This document shows positions 25,096 to 33,894 of a stretch of DNA of 64,000 bases, piece after piece; position 1 is the first letter of the stretch, and each line of letters begins with the position of its first letter. The stretch is from assembly GCA_015062535.1 (NCBI GenBank), contig SUUK01000001.1, forward strand, positions 1 to 64,000. The letters run 5' to 3'. The notes beneath the pieces were generated by a model. It saw nothing but the letters and a program-made list of their open reading frames with translations, did no database searches and was not told the DNA's origin. A program made the position numbers and the translations under genes. This stretch comes from Alphaproteobacteria bacterium. GTDB lineage: Bacteria; Pseudomonadota; Alphaproteobacteria; RF32; CAG-239.

Positions 25096-26088
25096 ATGAA
25101 ATTAAATGCAGATAAACTATACCAAGAATATATAGAAGATGTTATTGCAAGAAATAACTCTGCAATAGATTTTGAAAATAGTTTGGTTGATGAAAATGAA
25201 AGTTTAACTGTTGAAGAATTAAAGGAAAAAGCTAAATCACTTATTACAGAAAATAACAAGTACCGTAAATTAAAAAGCTCCCCCGAAAGAAAGAGCAATG
25301 TCGTAAATAATGTTCAATGTTTTGAGGATAAGTTAATATATAATGCATATTGTTTAACGTTTTGGGAAACAAAAGAATTTGAAGAAATAAGACTTTTTAA
25401 GAAAAAACAAGTAGAACAAATAAATAATAATAAAGAAATATCTAAAGAAGAAAAAACAAGAAGACTAAAAGTGTTAAATGAGTTCATAAAATTAAAGACA
25501 GAAAATAAATTTGAACAATTATCTCCTCAAAAAAAAGAAGAATGTCTAAAAAAATATCTTACAATGTATATAGCAACACATCAAGCAGATAAAAAAGTAA
25601 GAGAAGATATACAAGAATTCTTAGGTCATCCCGTAGATACAACTCTTGATAAAGGAAATTGCACCAAAGCAATAATATTATCTCTATTAAAATTAGAGAA
25701 AAAATATGATATTAAAATATTTAAAAATATAAAAGATAAAAAGGATATAGAAAATATTCTTCATCCTAAACAACTTGTAAAAACCTTAAAACCTTATGTT
25801 AAACAAAGTACAACAGGAATAATTGGCAATACTGAAGATATAAAAATAGGGGATATATGTTTATTGTCATGGGGAGATAATGGTGTTTCTCATGCAATGA
25901 TGTGTTATGATTTTGATAAAGATTGCAAGCCTCTACTATTAGGATTTTCATCTAACACAAGAAATCACCCAATAAGAGAAACTCAAAGAGGACTAATAAT
26001 AGATATAAAAGCTCTCATAGAAGATACTTGCAAAGGAAAAAGTAAGCTAAAAAACAATAAATTATCTCCAATAACAAACGAACGCTAA
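25096..26088 (+). CDS. Unknown protein with a possible papain-like Cys-His catalytic pair
   Basis: No family recognised. The 330 residues are highly charged and helical up to about 190. A C-terminal part then holds DKGNCTKAI (Cys near 196) and GDICLLSWGDNGVSHAMMCYDF (His near 266) followed by FSSNTRN. A Cys at a helix start, then His on a strand after a GD-x-x-L-L turn, then Asn, is the order seen in papain-like, NlpC and CHAP hydrolases. That resemblance is suggestive only. No signal peptide is visible. Start at 25096 because the upstream TTG at 25042 is the -35 box. Confidence 0.55.
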   Translation: MKLNADKLYQEYIEDVIARNNSAIDFENSLVDENESLTVEELKEKAKSLITENNKYRKLKSSPERKSNVVNNVQCFEDKLIYNAYCLTFWETKEFEEIRLFKKKQVEQINNNKEISKEEKTRRLKVLNEFIKLKTENKFEQLSPQKKEECLKKYLTMYIATHQADKKVREDIQEFLGHPVDTTLDKGNCTKAIILSLLKLEKKYDIKIFKNIKDKKDIENILHPKQLVKTLKPYVKQSTTGIIGNTEDIKIGDICLLSWGDNGVSHAMMCYDFDKDCKPLLLGFSSNTRNHPIRETQRGLIIDIKALIEDTCKGKSKLKNNKLSPITNER

Positions 26089-26161
26089 GTCTTATTTACC
26101 CTATATTAAATCTTTTAACATACCATCATTTTATAACAAATTATATCAAAGAAATTGCTAA

Positions 26162-26989
26162 ATGAAACAACTTATATCAGATTTTAAAATATTTTATCAA
26201 AAAGCCTTAAAAGAGGTAGAAGACAATACCTTTTATATCAATAATATAAAAAGAAAATATATTCACTCAATAAAGGTACTACGTATTGGAAATAAAATAA
26301 GAAATAACACCAAGATTCTATATGACAATAGCAACAACAAGTTAGAAACAATAGCCATAAAAGCACTCTTGTTTCATGATGTGGGGCGTTTTAACGAGGC
26401 TAAAATACGTTATCAGCAAGAAAAATTGCAAAAAAAACAAATAAAAGCCTCATCATTAAAAATAAATCATGGAAATTTAGGTGTAAAATTATTAAAAAAT
26501 AATCCTAAATATAACGATATCCGTATTCTATTTGCTATAAAATATCACGGGCAAATGATAGAAAAAGCTATAAAATCAAAAGAGTATCAAACTGCTAAAA
26601 CATTAAAACTAAAAAAAGAAATGCTAAATATTTTATATCTAGTAAGGGATGCAGATAAGCTAGAAAATTTATATCGTATAAAAAATCAAAATAACCTAAC
26701 AAAAGATGTATTTTATAAGCAATTAAGCAAAGAAGCAAAAATAGCTCCACCCAGCCCTAAAGTACTAAAACAATTATTTGCTAAAAAAGTTGTAAAATTT
26801 TCAACAGTATATTCTTATGCAGATAGATTGATTATGGTCTTATCATGGTTCTTTGATATAAATTATAAAGAAAGCTACCAAATAATAAAAGAAAACAACT
26901 ATAAACAATACCTACTTGATGAGCTAGAAATATATAACCAAGATAAATCTTTGCAACTAAAAATCCAAAAGCTACTTAAAAAATATTAA
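26162..26989 (+). CDS. HD-domain phosphohydrolase-like protein
   Basis: The 275 residues show the HD superfamily order: H in KYIHSIKV (about 30-37), the HD pair in LLFHDVGRFNEA (about 76-87), H in INHGNLGVKLL, H in AIKYHGQMIE and a later D in LVRDADKLENL. All metal-ligand positions appear intact, so a nucleotide or phosphoester hydrolase is plausible. No clear Shine-Dalgarno precedes the ATG. It lies 73 nt after the previous gene and ends at a terminator. Confidence 0.78.
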   Translation: MKQLISDFKIFYQKALKEVEDNTFYINNIKRKYIHSIKVLRIGNKIRNNTKILYDNSNNKLETIAIKALLFHDVGRFNEAKIRYQQEKLQKKQIKASSLKINHGNLGVKLLKNNPKYNDIRILFAIKYHGQMIEKAIKSKEYQTAKTLKLKKEMLNILYLVRDADKLENLYRIKNQNNLTKDVFYKQLSKEAKIAPPSPKVLKQLFAKKVVKFSTVYSYADRLIMVLSWFFDINYKESYQIIKENNYKQYLLDELEIYNQDKSLQLKIQKLLKKY

Positions 26990-26991
26990 AA

Positions 26992-27012
26992 TAGGGCGGT
27001 AAAACCGCCCTA
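26992..27012. terminator. Terminator between the HD-domain gene and the OB-fold gene
   Basis: TAGGGCGGT (26992-27000) pairs with ACCGCCCTA (27004-27012); flanking T-rich DNA is better on the minus side. It probably serves both convergent genes. Confidence 0.7.
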
Positions 27013-27033
27013 AATAGTTTGTATATATAAAGA

Positions 27034-27396
27034 TTATTGAACAAGCATAATCATTTCAACATCAATCTCTGGTGCACTCATCAATTCTTTGTCGATTTCG
27101 CCTCTAATCTCAACAGTATTTTCAGGTTTAACAACTACACCATTCCATTCGTCATCATCAATTTCAACAACAATAACACCTGTACCATCATTAAATTGAT
27201 ATTTTTCATTACCTAAACTCTTCTCAATTTTACCTTTTAATACAACAGGAGTATCATCATTCATTTTCAAAGCATCTTGAACAGTAGTTGTGTTTATACC
27301 AGGACCTTCAAATCCACCACCATGTTTTTTAGCCATTGCATTAGATACCATTCCAACACTCAAACCTAAAACTAATAATGCTAACATTTTTTTCAT
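27034..27396 (-). CDS. BOF-type OB-fold periplasmic protein (YgiW/YdeI family)
   Basis: Secreted 120-residue protein. Signal peptide (about 1-22, SNAMA), then a bacterial OB fold with family pattern TVQDALKMNDDTPVVLKGKIEK, YQFNDGTGVIVVEIDDDEW and VEIRGEIDKE. Family members help tolerate cationic peptides, peroxide and other envelope stress. GGAG precedes the ATG. Monocistronic. Confidence 0.9.
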   Translation of the reverse strand: MKKMLALLVLGLSVGMVSNAMAKKHGGGFEGPGINTTTVQDALKMNDDTPVVLKGKIEKSLGNEKYQFNDGTGVIVVEIDDDEWNGVVVKPENTVEIRGEIDKELMSAPEIDVEMIMLVQ

Positions 27397-27520
27397 CTCT
27401 ATTCTCCTTAAATAAAATTACCCATGTTTTACAATATAATTATTTTATATTGATTTTTTTATGTAAAATATTTTTTTTATTTTTCCAAAATTTTATACAA
27501 TCAAATAGTATGGTAAAATA

Positions 27521-27721
27521 TTAATTTTGAGATATGTTGTTGTTTTTGCAACGACAATTTTTCTGCTTTTCAACAAAAACAATATCTTCAACATCACTTT
27601 CATCATCTTTTTTATGTGAAAATAGATGCTTTGTTTTTTGAGCAGCATCTTCACCAAATTCTTTAGTTTTATCCCAAGCTTTATGAACGCCATCTTTAGT
27701 TTTATCCCAAATATCTGTCAT
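27521..27721 (-). CDS. Small amphipathic protein of unknown function
   Basis: Sixty-six residues starting MTDIWDKTKDGVHKAWDKTKEF, an amphipathic helix with repeated D-K-T-K segments like those of LEA or stress-type small proteins, then an acidic part and a Cys-x-Cys tail. It is supported by AAGGAG 7 nt before the ATG. It lies between two envelope-related genes, with no partner visible. Confidence 0.6.
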   Translation of the reverse strand: MTDIWDKTKDGVHKAWDKTKEFGEDAAQKTKHLFSHKKDDESDVEDIVFVEKQKNCRCKNNNISQN

Positions 27722-27886
27722 TTTTATCTCCTTAAAATAAAATTAGAATACACAAACTAGATAATCATCATAAAAATAAAATAAAGCTCATCTATTGGTT
27801 ATAAATTTAATATATTGGCTGATTTTTTTCTGTACAAATTTGCTATTAAATGGTAATAAGCACTATGTATCAAAAGAGGGATTGAA

Positions 27887-28261
27887 ATGAGAAAAAAAGA
27901 ATTTAGTTTACCTGCAAATAGTTCATGGTTAAAGTTTTTTATATCAATGTATTTTGGTAGAAATTATTTTAATTTTAACGGAAGAGCATCAAGAAGAGAA
28001 TTTTGGGCTATATCTATTTTAGGGTTTATATTTCTATCTCTTCCTACAACAGGAATTATGTTTTTATTTCCAGATTATGCTTATATCATTGAACTATGCT
28101 ATGAATTATATGTTTTAATCCCAACAAGTGCTTTAATTTGGCGAAGATTTCATGATTTTAATATGTCCCCTTGGTGGTCTTTACTTTTGCTTCCTCTCTT
28201 ATTTGTGCCTATTTTTTCTGGCGATAGAAAAGACAATAAATATGGTGCAAATATCTACTAA
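27887..28261 (+). CDS. DUF805 family membrane protein
   Basis: A 124-residue inner-membrane protein. The DUF805 hallmark FNFNGRASRREFW (about 25-38) leads into three or four hydrophobic helices, and WRRFHDFNMSPWWSLLLLPLL (about 85-105) is the second family motif. Function of the family is unknown. GAGGG precedes the ATG and a terminator follows at once. Confidence 0.88.
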   Translation: MRKKEFSLPANSSWLKFFISMYFGRNYFNFNGRASRREFWAISILGFIFLSLPTTGIMFLFPDYAYIIELCYELYVLIPTSALIWRRFHDFNMSPWWSLLLLPLLFVPIFSGDRKDNKYGANIY

Positions 28262-28292
28262 AAAAACACTTCTTTGTTAGAAGTGCTTTTTT
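28261..28292. terminator. Bidirectional terminator
   Basis: CACTTCT (28267-28273) pairs with AGAAGTG (28279-28285) between A and T runs. It serves the DUF805 gene and the convergent small gene that ends at 28319. Confidence 0.88.
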
Positions 28293-28318
28293 AGTGTGTA
28301 ATAAATTTATTATAGTTA

Positions 28319-28720
28319 TTAAAAGGTACGTTGTTCTGGCTCATAATGTCTAACAACTTCTTTTGTTTCAACATCTTTTTCTCTTTTCATATCCAGCTTT
28401 GTTGCATATTTATTAACTGCGATTTTAAATTCTTTCATTCCTGCTCCAGTTAATTCAGCATAACGATAAGCCGCCATATTCATACAATCTTGATGTCTAG
28501 TATCTTTCCCTTGTTTTGCATTAAAAGTTGACATCGTTGCATTTAACTTAACAATTTGAGGTGAATCACTAACATGGCTTGCTCTTTCTCTCATTTTATC
28601 ACTATCGCCATTGAAAGTTCTTCCTAATAAACCTAAAACATCATCAGCAGACCTGCACTCATCTAAAGAGGCGACAAATTCCTTGCCTTTAATCCTCTTA
28701 TCCACCCTCGCTATTGTCAT
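28319..28720 (-). CDS. Conserved-looking hypothetical cytoplasmic protein
   Basis: No family recognised. The 133 residues are basic and helical, without signal peptide or membrane helix. Reality is supported by a strong ribosome site (AGGAGGAG 7 nt upstream), a near-consensus promoter and a terminator. The segment QDCMNMAAYRYAELTGAGMKEFK is probably an amphipathic helix. Confidence 0.7.
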   Translation of the reverse strand: MTIARVDKRIKGKEFVASLDECRSADDVLGLLGRTFNGDSDKMRERASHVSDSPQIVKLNATMSTFNAKQGKDTRHQDCMNMAAYRYAELTGAGMKEFKIAVNKYATKLDMKREKDVETKEVVRHYEPEQRTF

Positions 28721-28762
28721 GGTTCTCTCCTCCTATAATAATTTGTTCTATTTTATACTTGG

Positions 28763-28791
28763 AGTATATCACATTTTTGTCACTTTGGCAA
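28763..28791 (-). promoter_or_regulatory. Promoter of the 133-residue hypothetical protein
   Basis: Minus-strand -35 TTGCCA (28786-28791), 17-nt spacer, -10 TATACT (28763-28768); 42 nt upstream of the ATG. Confidence 0.75.
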
Positions 28792-28819
28792 GCTTTTTTT
28801 GTAATAAAATCGTAATATT

Positions 28820-29713
28820 TTAGTGGTTTCTTGTTAAAATGTATCTTGACAATAATTTTAAAGCATTAGCTTTTTTTCCATATTTATCAAGAAGCCCAAT
28901 TGCCTCATCTATAAGCTCTTTGGCAATCTCTCTAGCTTTATCAACTCCATAAATACTCACAAAATTTAATTTATTTTGTTTTTTATCTTTTTTCAAGGTC
29001 TTGCCTACAAGTTTTTCATCCCCAATTATATCTAAAATGTCATCAGATATTTGAAAAGCAAGACCAATATTATGAGAGAATTTAATCAAAATATTTTCAT
29101 CATCTTTAGATGCATTTCCAAGAATACACCCAGCTAAACAAGGGTATTTTAATAAACAACCAGTTTTTAGCGATTGAGTAAGTTTTATCAAGTCTTCTTT
29201 TTTGTCTAAAATTTGAGCGTTTTCCCCATAAATATCCAAAACTTGCCCCGCAATCATACCATTTTTTGCCCCAGCAAGTTCTGCCAATTTAATACTCAAT
29301 AACACTTTTTTATCATCAGAAATTTCTGCTTTATTTAGTACCTCAAAAGCATAAGTTAAAAGACCATCTCCAGCAAGAATAGCTGTTGCTTCATCAAAGG
29401 CTTTATGGCAGGTAGGCTTTCCTCTTCTTAAATCGTCATTATCCATTGCTGGCAAATCATCATGAATAAGAGAATAGGTGTGTAGCATTTCAAGTGAAAC
29501 AGCAACGGGAAGCGCCGTTTTATAATCAACCCCAAAAAGGGATGCTGTTTCATGGAGCAAAAATGGTCTAAGTCTTTTTCCGCCATTTGCTAAGCTATAA
29601 TACATAGCCTTAAAAGCCTTATATTGCTCACCTTCTAATTGAGGAAAATATTTTTCCAAATCACTATTAAATTTTGTTGTGTATTCTTTTAATATTTCCT
29701 CAATAGTTGCCAT
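28820..29713 (-). CDS. ispA: Short-chain polyprenyl diphosphate synthase (farnesyl diphosphate synthase type)
   Basis: Condenses IPP with allylic diphosphates. The 297 residues hold both Asp-rich motifs: DDLPAMDNDD (first, about 84-93) and FQISDDILD (second, about 222-230), with GGKRLRP and KTGCLL typical of the IspA branch. It is last in a cysS-xseB-ispA operon. xseB next to ispA is common in proteobacteria; dxs, often the third partner, is not here. Confidence 0.95.
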   Translation of the reverse strand: MATIEEILKEYTTKFNSDLEKYFPQLEGEQYKAFKAMYYSLANGGKRLRPFLLHETASLFGVDYKTALPVAVSLEMLHTYSLIHDDLPAMDNDDLRRGKPTCHKAFDEATAILAGDGLLTYAFEVLNKAEISDDKKVLLSIKLAELAGAKNGMIAGQVLDIYGENAQILDKKEDLIKLTQSLKTGCLLKYPCLAGCILGNASKDDENILIKFSHNIGLAFQISDDILDIIGDEKLVGKTLKKDKKQNKLNFVSIYGVDKAREIAKELIDEAIGLLDKYGKKANALKLLSRYILTRNH

Positions 29714-29739
29714 TTTTAGTCCCCCTTTAATAAAAATAG

Positions 29740-29991
29740 TTATTCTTCAATATCGTAAATAATATTTGAAGATAAACTTCCGTCTTTGTTTATTTCAATT
29801 TTTTCTATTTTTAGTTCTGCTGCTTTTAGCTTATCTGTACATAGTTTCTTCAAGCTAACCGCTTTTTCATAAGCTTCAACCGCATCATCTAGTTTAATTT
29901 TACCACTTTCTAGTTCTCTAACAATATTTTCAAGTTCAACAAGAGCTTCTTCAAAGCTTAAATTTTTAATATCTTTAATGTTTTCACTCAT
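29740..29991 (-). CDS. xseB: Exodeoxyribonuclease VII small subunit
   Basis: The 83 residues match the XseB helical hairpin: LSFEEALVELENIVRELESGKIKLDDAVEAYEKAV is the family core. It binds XseA to form the single-strand DNA exonuclease; xseA is not in the window. Nine nt after cysS, with AGGAT upstream of the ATG. Confidence 0.95.
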   Translation of the reverse strand: MSENIKDIKNLSFEEALVELENIVRELESGKIKLDDAVEAYEKAVSLKKLCTDKLKAAELKIEKIEINKDGSLSSNIIYDIEE

Positions 29992-30000
29992 TTTTTTATC

Positions 30001-31425
30001 CTATAATTTAATAAGTTCAATTTCTTTATTTGGTAAGTCCTTTACACCAATACCAAGTTTTAGAAGTTTATCTCTTATTTCATCAGATTTAGCCCAATTC
30101 TTTTCTGCTCTAGCAATTTTCCTTTGTTCTAACAATTCTTCTATTTCTGGAGTGATTTCAATTTTATCCTCAGTTTTAGCTTCAACAGATTTTAAATTAA
30201 GGTTTAACACACTATCAATATGCATTAAATATGCTAATTTCAAATCAGCGCTTTTTTTGTTATCTTTTACAACACTCCAAATATGAGAAATTGCAAGAGG
30301 GGTCTTAAAATCATCAAATAAATAATCATTAAATTGTGCTTTTAGGCTCTCTAAATCGCTTGCTTGATTTTCATCTAATACACCATTTGATGCATTTGCC
30401 TTAAATTCAGCAACATATTCACATAGATTCTCATATGCTTTTTTAGCTCCATCTAAAGCTTCTTCAGAAAATACTGCAGCACTTCTATAGTGAGATGTAA
30501 GAGTAAAATATTTATAAACCATAGGCTCATATCCGAGTTCTTTTAAGGTATCAATTGTAGTTTTTCCACCCGTAGATTTACTCATTTTACCATTTTTTGT
30601 ATTTAAAAACTCCATATGAAGCCAATAATTTACCCATTCATGCCCCAATTTTGCCTCACTTTGAGCAATTTCATTTTCATGGTGAACAGGAATATGGTCG
30701 ATTCCCCCGCAGTGAATATCGATTCTCTCACCTAAATACTTTGTAGACATCGCAGAACACTCAATATGCCAACCAGGGTATCCTCTTCCCCAAGGGCTAT
30801 CCCATTGCAATATTTGGTTCTCAAATTTAGAAGAAGTAAACCATAAAACAAAGTCAGACGGATTTCTCTTATTGTCATCTTGTTCTGTTCTTGCACCGTG
30901 TTTTAAGTCATCACGATTCTGTCCGGATAAACAACCATATTTAGGGAATTTTGCAGTATCAAAGTAAACATTTCCGTTTGAGAAATATGCAAAACCTTTA
31001 TCTTCTAAATCTTTAACAAAATCAATCATATCTTTAATATGTTCTGTTGCTCTACATACAATGGTAGGACGTTTTAATTTTAGTTCAGAAGTATGTCTAA
31101 AAAAGGTATCTTCATAATGCTTTGCAATTTCCATTACACTTTTTTTCTCTTGCTCTGCTGCTTTTAACATTTTATCTTCACCTTCGTCACCATCACTAGT
31201 TAAGTGACCAACGTCAGTAACATTCATAACATGTTTAACTTTATACCCATGAAGTCTTAAAGTATTAGCTATTAAATCTTCAAAAATATATGTGCGAAGA
31301 TTACCAATATGCGCATAAGAATATACTGTTGGACCGCAACAATACATTGTAACCTCTTTTTCATTTAAAGGTTTAAATTCTTCTTTGCTACGGGTTTTTG
31401 TATTATATAAATATACGCTCATCAT
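30001..31425 (-). CDS. cysS: Cysteinyl-tRNA synthetase
   Basis: Class I aminoacyl-tRNA synthetase of 474 residues. The zinc Cys and ATP motif appear as YCCGPTVYSYAHIGNLR (about 28-45). GWHIECSAM provides further zinc ligands, and NGKMSKSTGG is the KMSKS loop. DALR-type anticodon domain at the C-terminus. It heads the operon with xseB and ispA and lies downstream of a Cys-rich leader peptide and an attenuator, so expression should rise when Cys-tRNA is scarce. Confidence 0.97.
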   Translation of the reverse strand: MMSVYLYNTKTRSKEEFKPLNEKEVTMYCCGPTVYSYAHIGNLRTYIFEDLIANTLRLHGYKVKHVMNVTDVGHLTSDGDEGEDKMLKAAEQEKKSVMEIAKHYEDTFFRHTSELKLKRPTIVCRATEHIKDMIDFVKDLEDKGFAYFSNGNVYFDTAKFPKYGCLSGQNRDDLKHGARTEQDDNKRNPSDFVLWFTSSKFENQILQWDSPWGRGYPGWHIECSAMSTKYLGERIDIHCGGIDHIPVHHENEIAQSEAKLGHEWVNYWLHMEFLNTKNGKMSKSTGGKTTIDTLKELGYEPMVYKYFTLTSHYRSAAVFSEEALDGAKKAYENLCEYVAEFKANASNGVLDENQASDLESLKAQFNDYLFDDFKTPLAISHIWSVVKDNKKSADLKLAYLMHIDSVLNLNLKSVEAKTEDKIEITPEIEELLEQRKIARAEKNWAKSDEIRDKLLKLGIGVKDLPNKEIELIKL

Positions 31426-31443
31426 TTTTTCCTTTTCAATATT

Positions 31444-31507
31444 AAAAAAAGCAGCTTTTTTGCTGCTCTTTCATGTTTTTTATATATAGCAAAACATCCT
31501 AAGAGCA
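31444..31507 (-). promoter_or_regulatory. cysS transcription attenuator (terminator / antiterminator)
   Basis: Terminator on the minus strand: AGCAGC (31467-31462), six-A loop, GCTGCT (31455-31450), then T. Antiterminator: TGCTCTT and ATGTTTT (31507-31501, 31497-31491) pair with AAAACAT and AAGAGCA (31479-31473, 31470-31464), consuming the terminator's 5' arm. A third option pairs GATGTTTT (31498-31491) with AAAACATC inside the leader peptide gene (31542-31535). These match segments 1 to 4 of amino-acid operon attenuators: stalling at Cys codons masks segment 1 and frees the antiterminator. Confidence 0.82.
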
Positions 31508-31510
31508 CCT

Positions 31511-31558
31511 TTAGGAATAAAAGCAACAACAACAGATGTTTTTAAAACTATATAACAT
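31511..31558 (-). CDS. cysS leader peptide with four tandem Cys codons
   Basis: A 15-residue reading frame MLYSFKNICCCCFYS, with codons TGT TGT TGT TGC in a row. A purine-rich GAGAGGA site precedes the ATG. It lies directly before the antiterminator/terminator of cysS, as in trp, his and leu leaders. A run of four cysteines is very unlikely by chance and matches the downstream gene's amino acid. Confidence 0.85.
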   Translation of the reverse strand: MLYSFKNICCCCFYS

Positions 31559-31589
31559 ACTTTCCTCTCGTTTATTCAAACTATGATTA

Positions 31590-31617
31590 ATTTGATACTA
31601 AAAGCAATAGATGTCAA
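31590..31617 (-). promoter_or_regulatory. Promoter of the cysS leader
   Basis: Consensus -35 TTGACA (31612-31617), 16-nt spacer, weak -10 TCAAAT (31590-31595), which puts the start about 25 nt before the leader peptide ATG. Confidence 0.5.
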
Positions 31618-31712
31618 GGTATTAAATTATTTTTTTCAAAAAATAATAACAATAAGAAATCTATTGAAAATAAACAAAAAGAATATACAATAAAAAGAAA
31701 AAGGACTAAATA

Positions 31713-33776
31713 ATGACTAAAGATACTTTTCAAGGCGTAAAATTAGAAAATAATAACACAACCTTTTCGCTATATTCACCAGAAGCTAAAAAAGTTGAAT
31801 TGTGCTTATTTGATGAAAGTGAAACAACAGAAACAAAAATCCCTATGCAAAAAGATGAAAATGGAGTGTGGCATGCTTCATTAAAAGGCAATCTTGAAGG
31901 TACCAAATATGGATATAGGGCAAGTGGTGAATATGATCCTAAAAAGAGCTTATATTTTAACCCCAATAAATTGTTAGTTGACCCATATGCCATAGAAGTT
32001 ACTAAGAGCTTACATAATTTAACTAACAATGAAAAAGAAGCACTTTATTTTGATAATAATATAGATTCAAAAGATATAGCTCCTAAAGGAGTTGTTAGAT
32101 TTTTAAATAAAGAAACTTTAGCAAAAAAATATCCATACTTATATAAAAAAGCAAATACCCCATGGGAAAAAACACATATCTATGAACTCCATGTTGGGAA
32201 TTTTTCTAAAAAACATCCAGACATAGCCCCTCAAAATAGAGGAAAAATTTTAGCCTTAAAAGATACTATAAATTATTTCAAAGCATTAAGTTATAATCAA
32301 ATAGAGCTAATGCCCATAACTCCAACAATGTCAGATTGGCAATTAGACATTCAAAAGGGCTTATCAGACCAATGGGGGTATAATCCTATAAATCACCATG
32401 CAATAGACCCAAGATATGGCTCAATATTTGATTTACTTGAAGTGATTAATAGTTTTCACCAAAATGGTCTAGAAGTATGCTTAGATGTCGTTTATAATCA
32501 TACAGGAGAGTTTGGAAAAAAAGGCTTTACACTTTCGTATAAAGGATTAGATGCAAAATCTTATTATAGATTTTCAAACGATAAAGATAAGAGTTTTATC
32601 AATACTACAGGTTGTGGAAATGGTTTTAATCCAAACACTCCACAAGGCGCAAAAATAATTAGAGATTCTCTAATGTTTTTTGCAGATATTTGTGGAGTAG
32701 ATGCTTTTCGTTTCGATTTAGCAGGGGACTGTTGTTTAGATAATAATTTACAGTTTGATCCAAATTGTAATTTCTTAAAAATAGTTGATGAAGTTGCTAA
32801 AAAAACCGGAGCCAAAATGAGTGGCGAACCATGGAGCGCCGTTGGTGGATACTTTTTAGGACAAATTCCAAATATTTATGAATGGAATGATAAACACGAA
32901 AAAAGCTTAAAAATGTTTATAAGAGGAGAATATGGGCAAATAAATAGCTTAGCCCATTATTTAGCTGGCGGTGGTTGTAATAATAAAGTAAACATATTTA
33001 CTAAACACGATGGTGCAACCGGATACGATTGGGCAACATATTCAACCAAAAATAATTATGAAAACAATGAAAATAATAATGATGGCTCTAATGAAAATCA
33101 TTATAGTCCATCTGCAAATAATGAAGAAAGATTAACCAAAACCAAATCTGCTCATGCATTAAATACTTTAGCTCGTGGTGTTCCCTTAAGTTTATCAGGG
33201 GATGAACTTTGGCGTTCTCAAAACGGAAATAATAATGGTTATGCAAAAAGTTTTCCGCTTCTTTGGGAGGGATTTAGCAAAGAACAACAAGAACGTTATT
33301 TGTTTGAGCGAAAAGTAAATGCCTTTAGGTTAGAACACCCAATTTTTAGTAGTGTAGAAACTGTAAATCAAGATATAATGCCAAATAATAAGCCCTCATG
33401 GGAATGGGTAAATGTACATGGCGATCAAATGAGAACAGAAGATTGGGATTTTCCGCAAAATAGATTTTTGGGCTATGTCTTAAATGGTGAAGATAAAAAT
33501 GGACTAAGATATGATGATGATTTTTTTGTTATGATGTCAGGTTGTCCGGATAATCAAATAGAAGTAACATTGCCAAAAACACCACATATAGGTAACTGGG
33601 AAGTTGTTTTTGATACATCTAAGCCAACAACAAATAAAAATAATGAGATTTATAATGAGGGTGATAAATATATGATAAATCCCCAAAGTGTAGTAGTTTT
33701 TACAAACAAAAGAAAAAAGACTGAAAAACAAAATACCAAACAAATGTTAGATATTATCAAAAATAAAACTCGCTAA
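31713..33776 (+). CDS. glgX: Glycogen debranching enzyme, isoamylase-type (GH13)
   Basis: Hydrolyses alpha-1,6 branches of glycogen or limit dextrin. The 687 residues have an N-terminal CBM48-like beta domain (about 1-110) and a GH13 barrel. Barrel motifs are LDVVYNHTGE (region I), DAFRFDLAG with the nucleophile Asp (region II), MSGEPWSAVGG with the acid Glu (region III) and TKHDGATGYDW. A C-terminal beta domain follows. AAGGAC precedes the ATG. It stands alone; no other glycogen gene is in the window. Confidence 0.93.
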   Translation: MTKDTFQGVKLENNNTTFSLYSPEAKKVELCLFDESETTETKIPMQKDENGVWHASLKGNLEGTKYGYRASGEYDPKKSLYFNPNKLLVDPYAIEVTKSLHNLTNNEKEALYFDNNIDSKDIAPKGVVRFLNKETLAKKYPYLYKKANTPWEKTHIYELHVGNFSKKHPDIAPQNRGKILALKDTINYFKALSYNQIELMPITPTMSDWQLDIQKGLSDQWGYNPINHHAIDPRYGSIFDLLEVINSFHQNGLEVCLDVVYNHTGEFGKKGFTLSYKGLDAKSYYRFSNDKDKSFINTTGCGNGFNPNTPQGAKIIRDSLMFFADICGVDAFRFDLAGDCCLDNNLQFDPNCNFLKIVDEVAKKTGAKMSGEPWSAVGGYFLGQIPNIYEWNDKHEKSLKMFIRGEYGQINSLAHYLAGGGCNNKVNIFTKHDGATGYDWATYSTKNNYENNENNNDGSNENHYSPSANNEERLTKTKSAHALNTLARGVPLSLSGDELWRSQNGNNNGYAKSFPLLWEGFSKEQQERYLFERKVNAFRLEHPIFSSVETVNQDIMPNNKPSWEWVNVHGDQMRTEDWDFPQNRFLGYVLNGEDKNGLRYDDDFFVMMSGCPDNQIEVTLPKTPHIGNWEVVFDTSKPTTNKNNEIYNEGDKYMINPQSVVVFTNKRKKTEKQNTKQMLDIIKNKTR

Positions 33777-33894
33777 ATATTAAATGCTTGAATTTAAAAA
33801 ATATAGTGATAAAACAAAGTTTGCAAAAAATAATTATATCTAAATAAACTACTATACTATTATGGGAAAAACAGTAATTGCTAATGAGGAAAAA

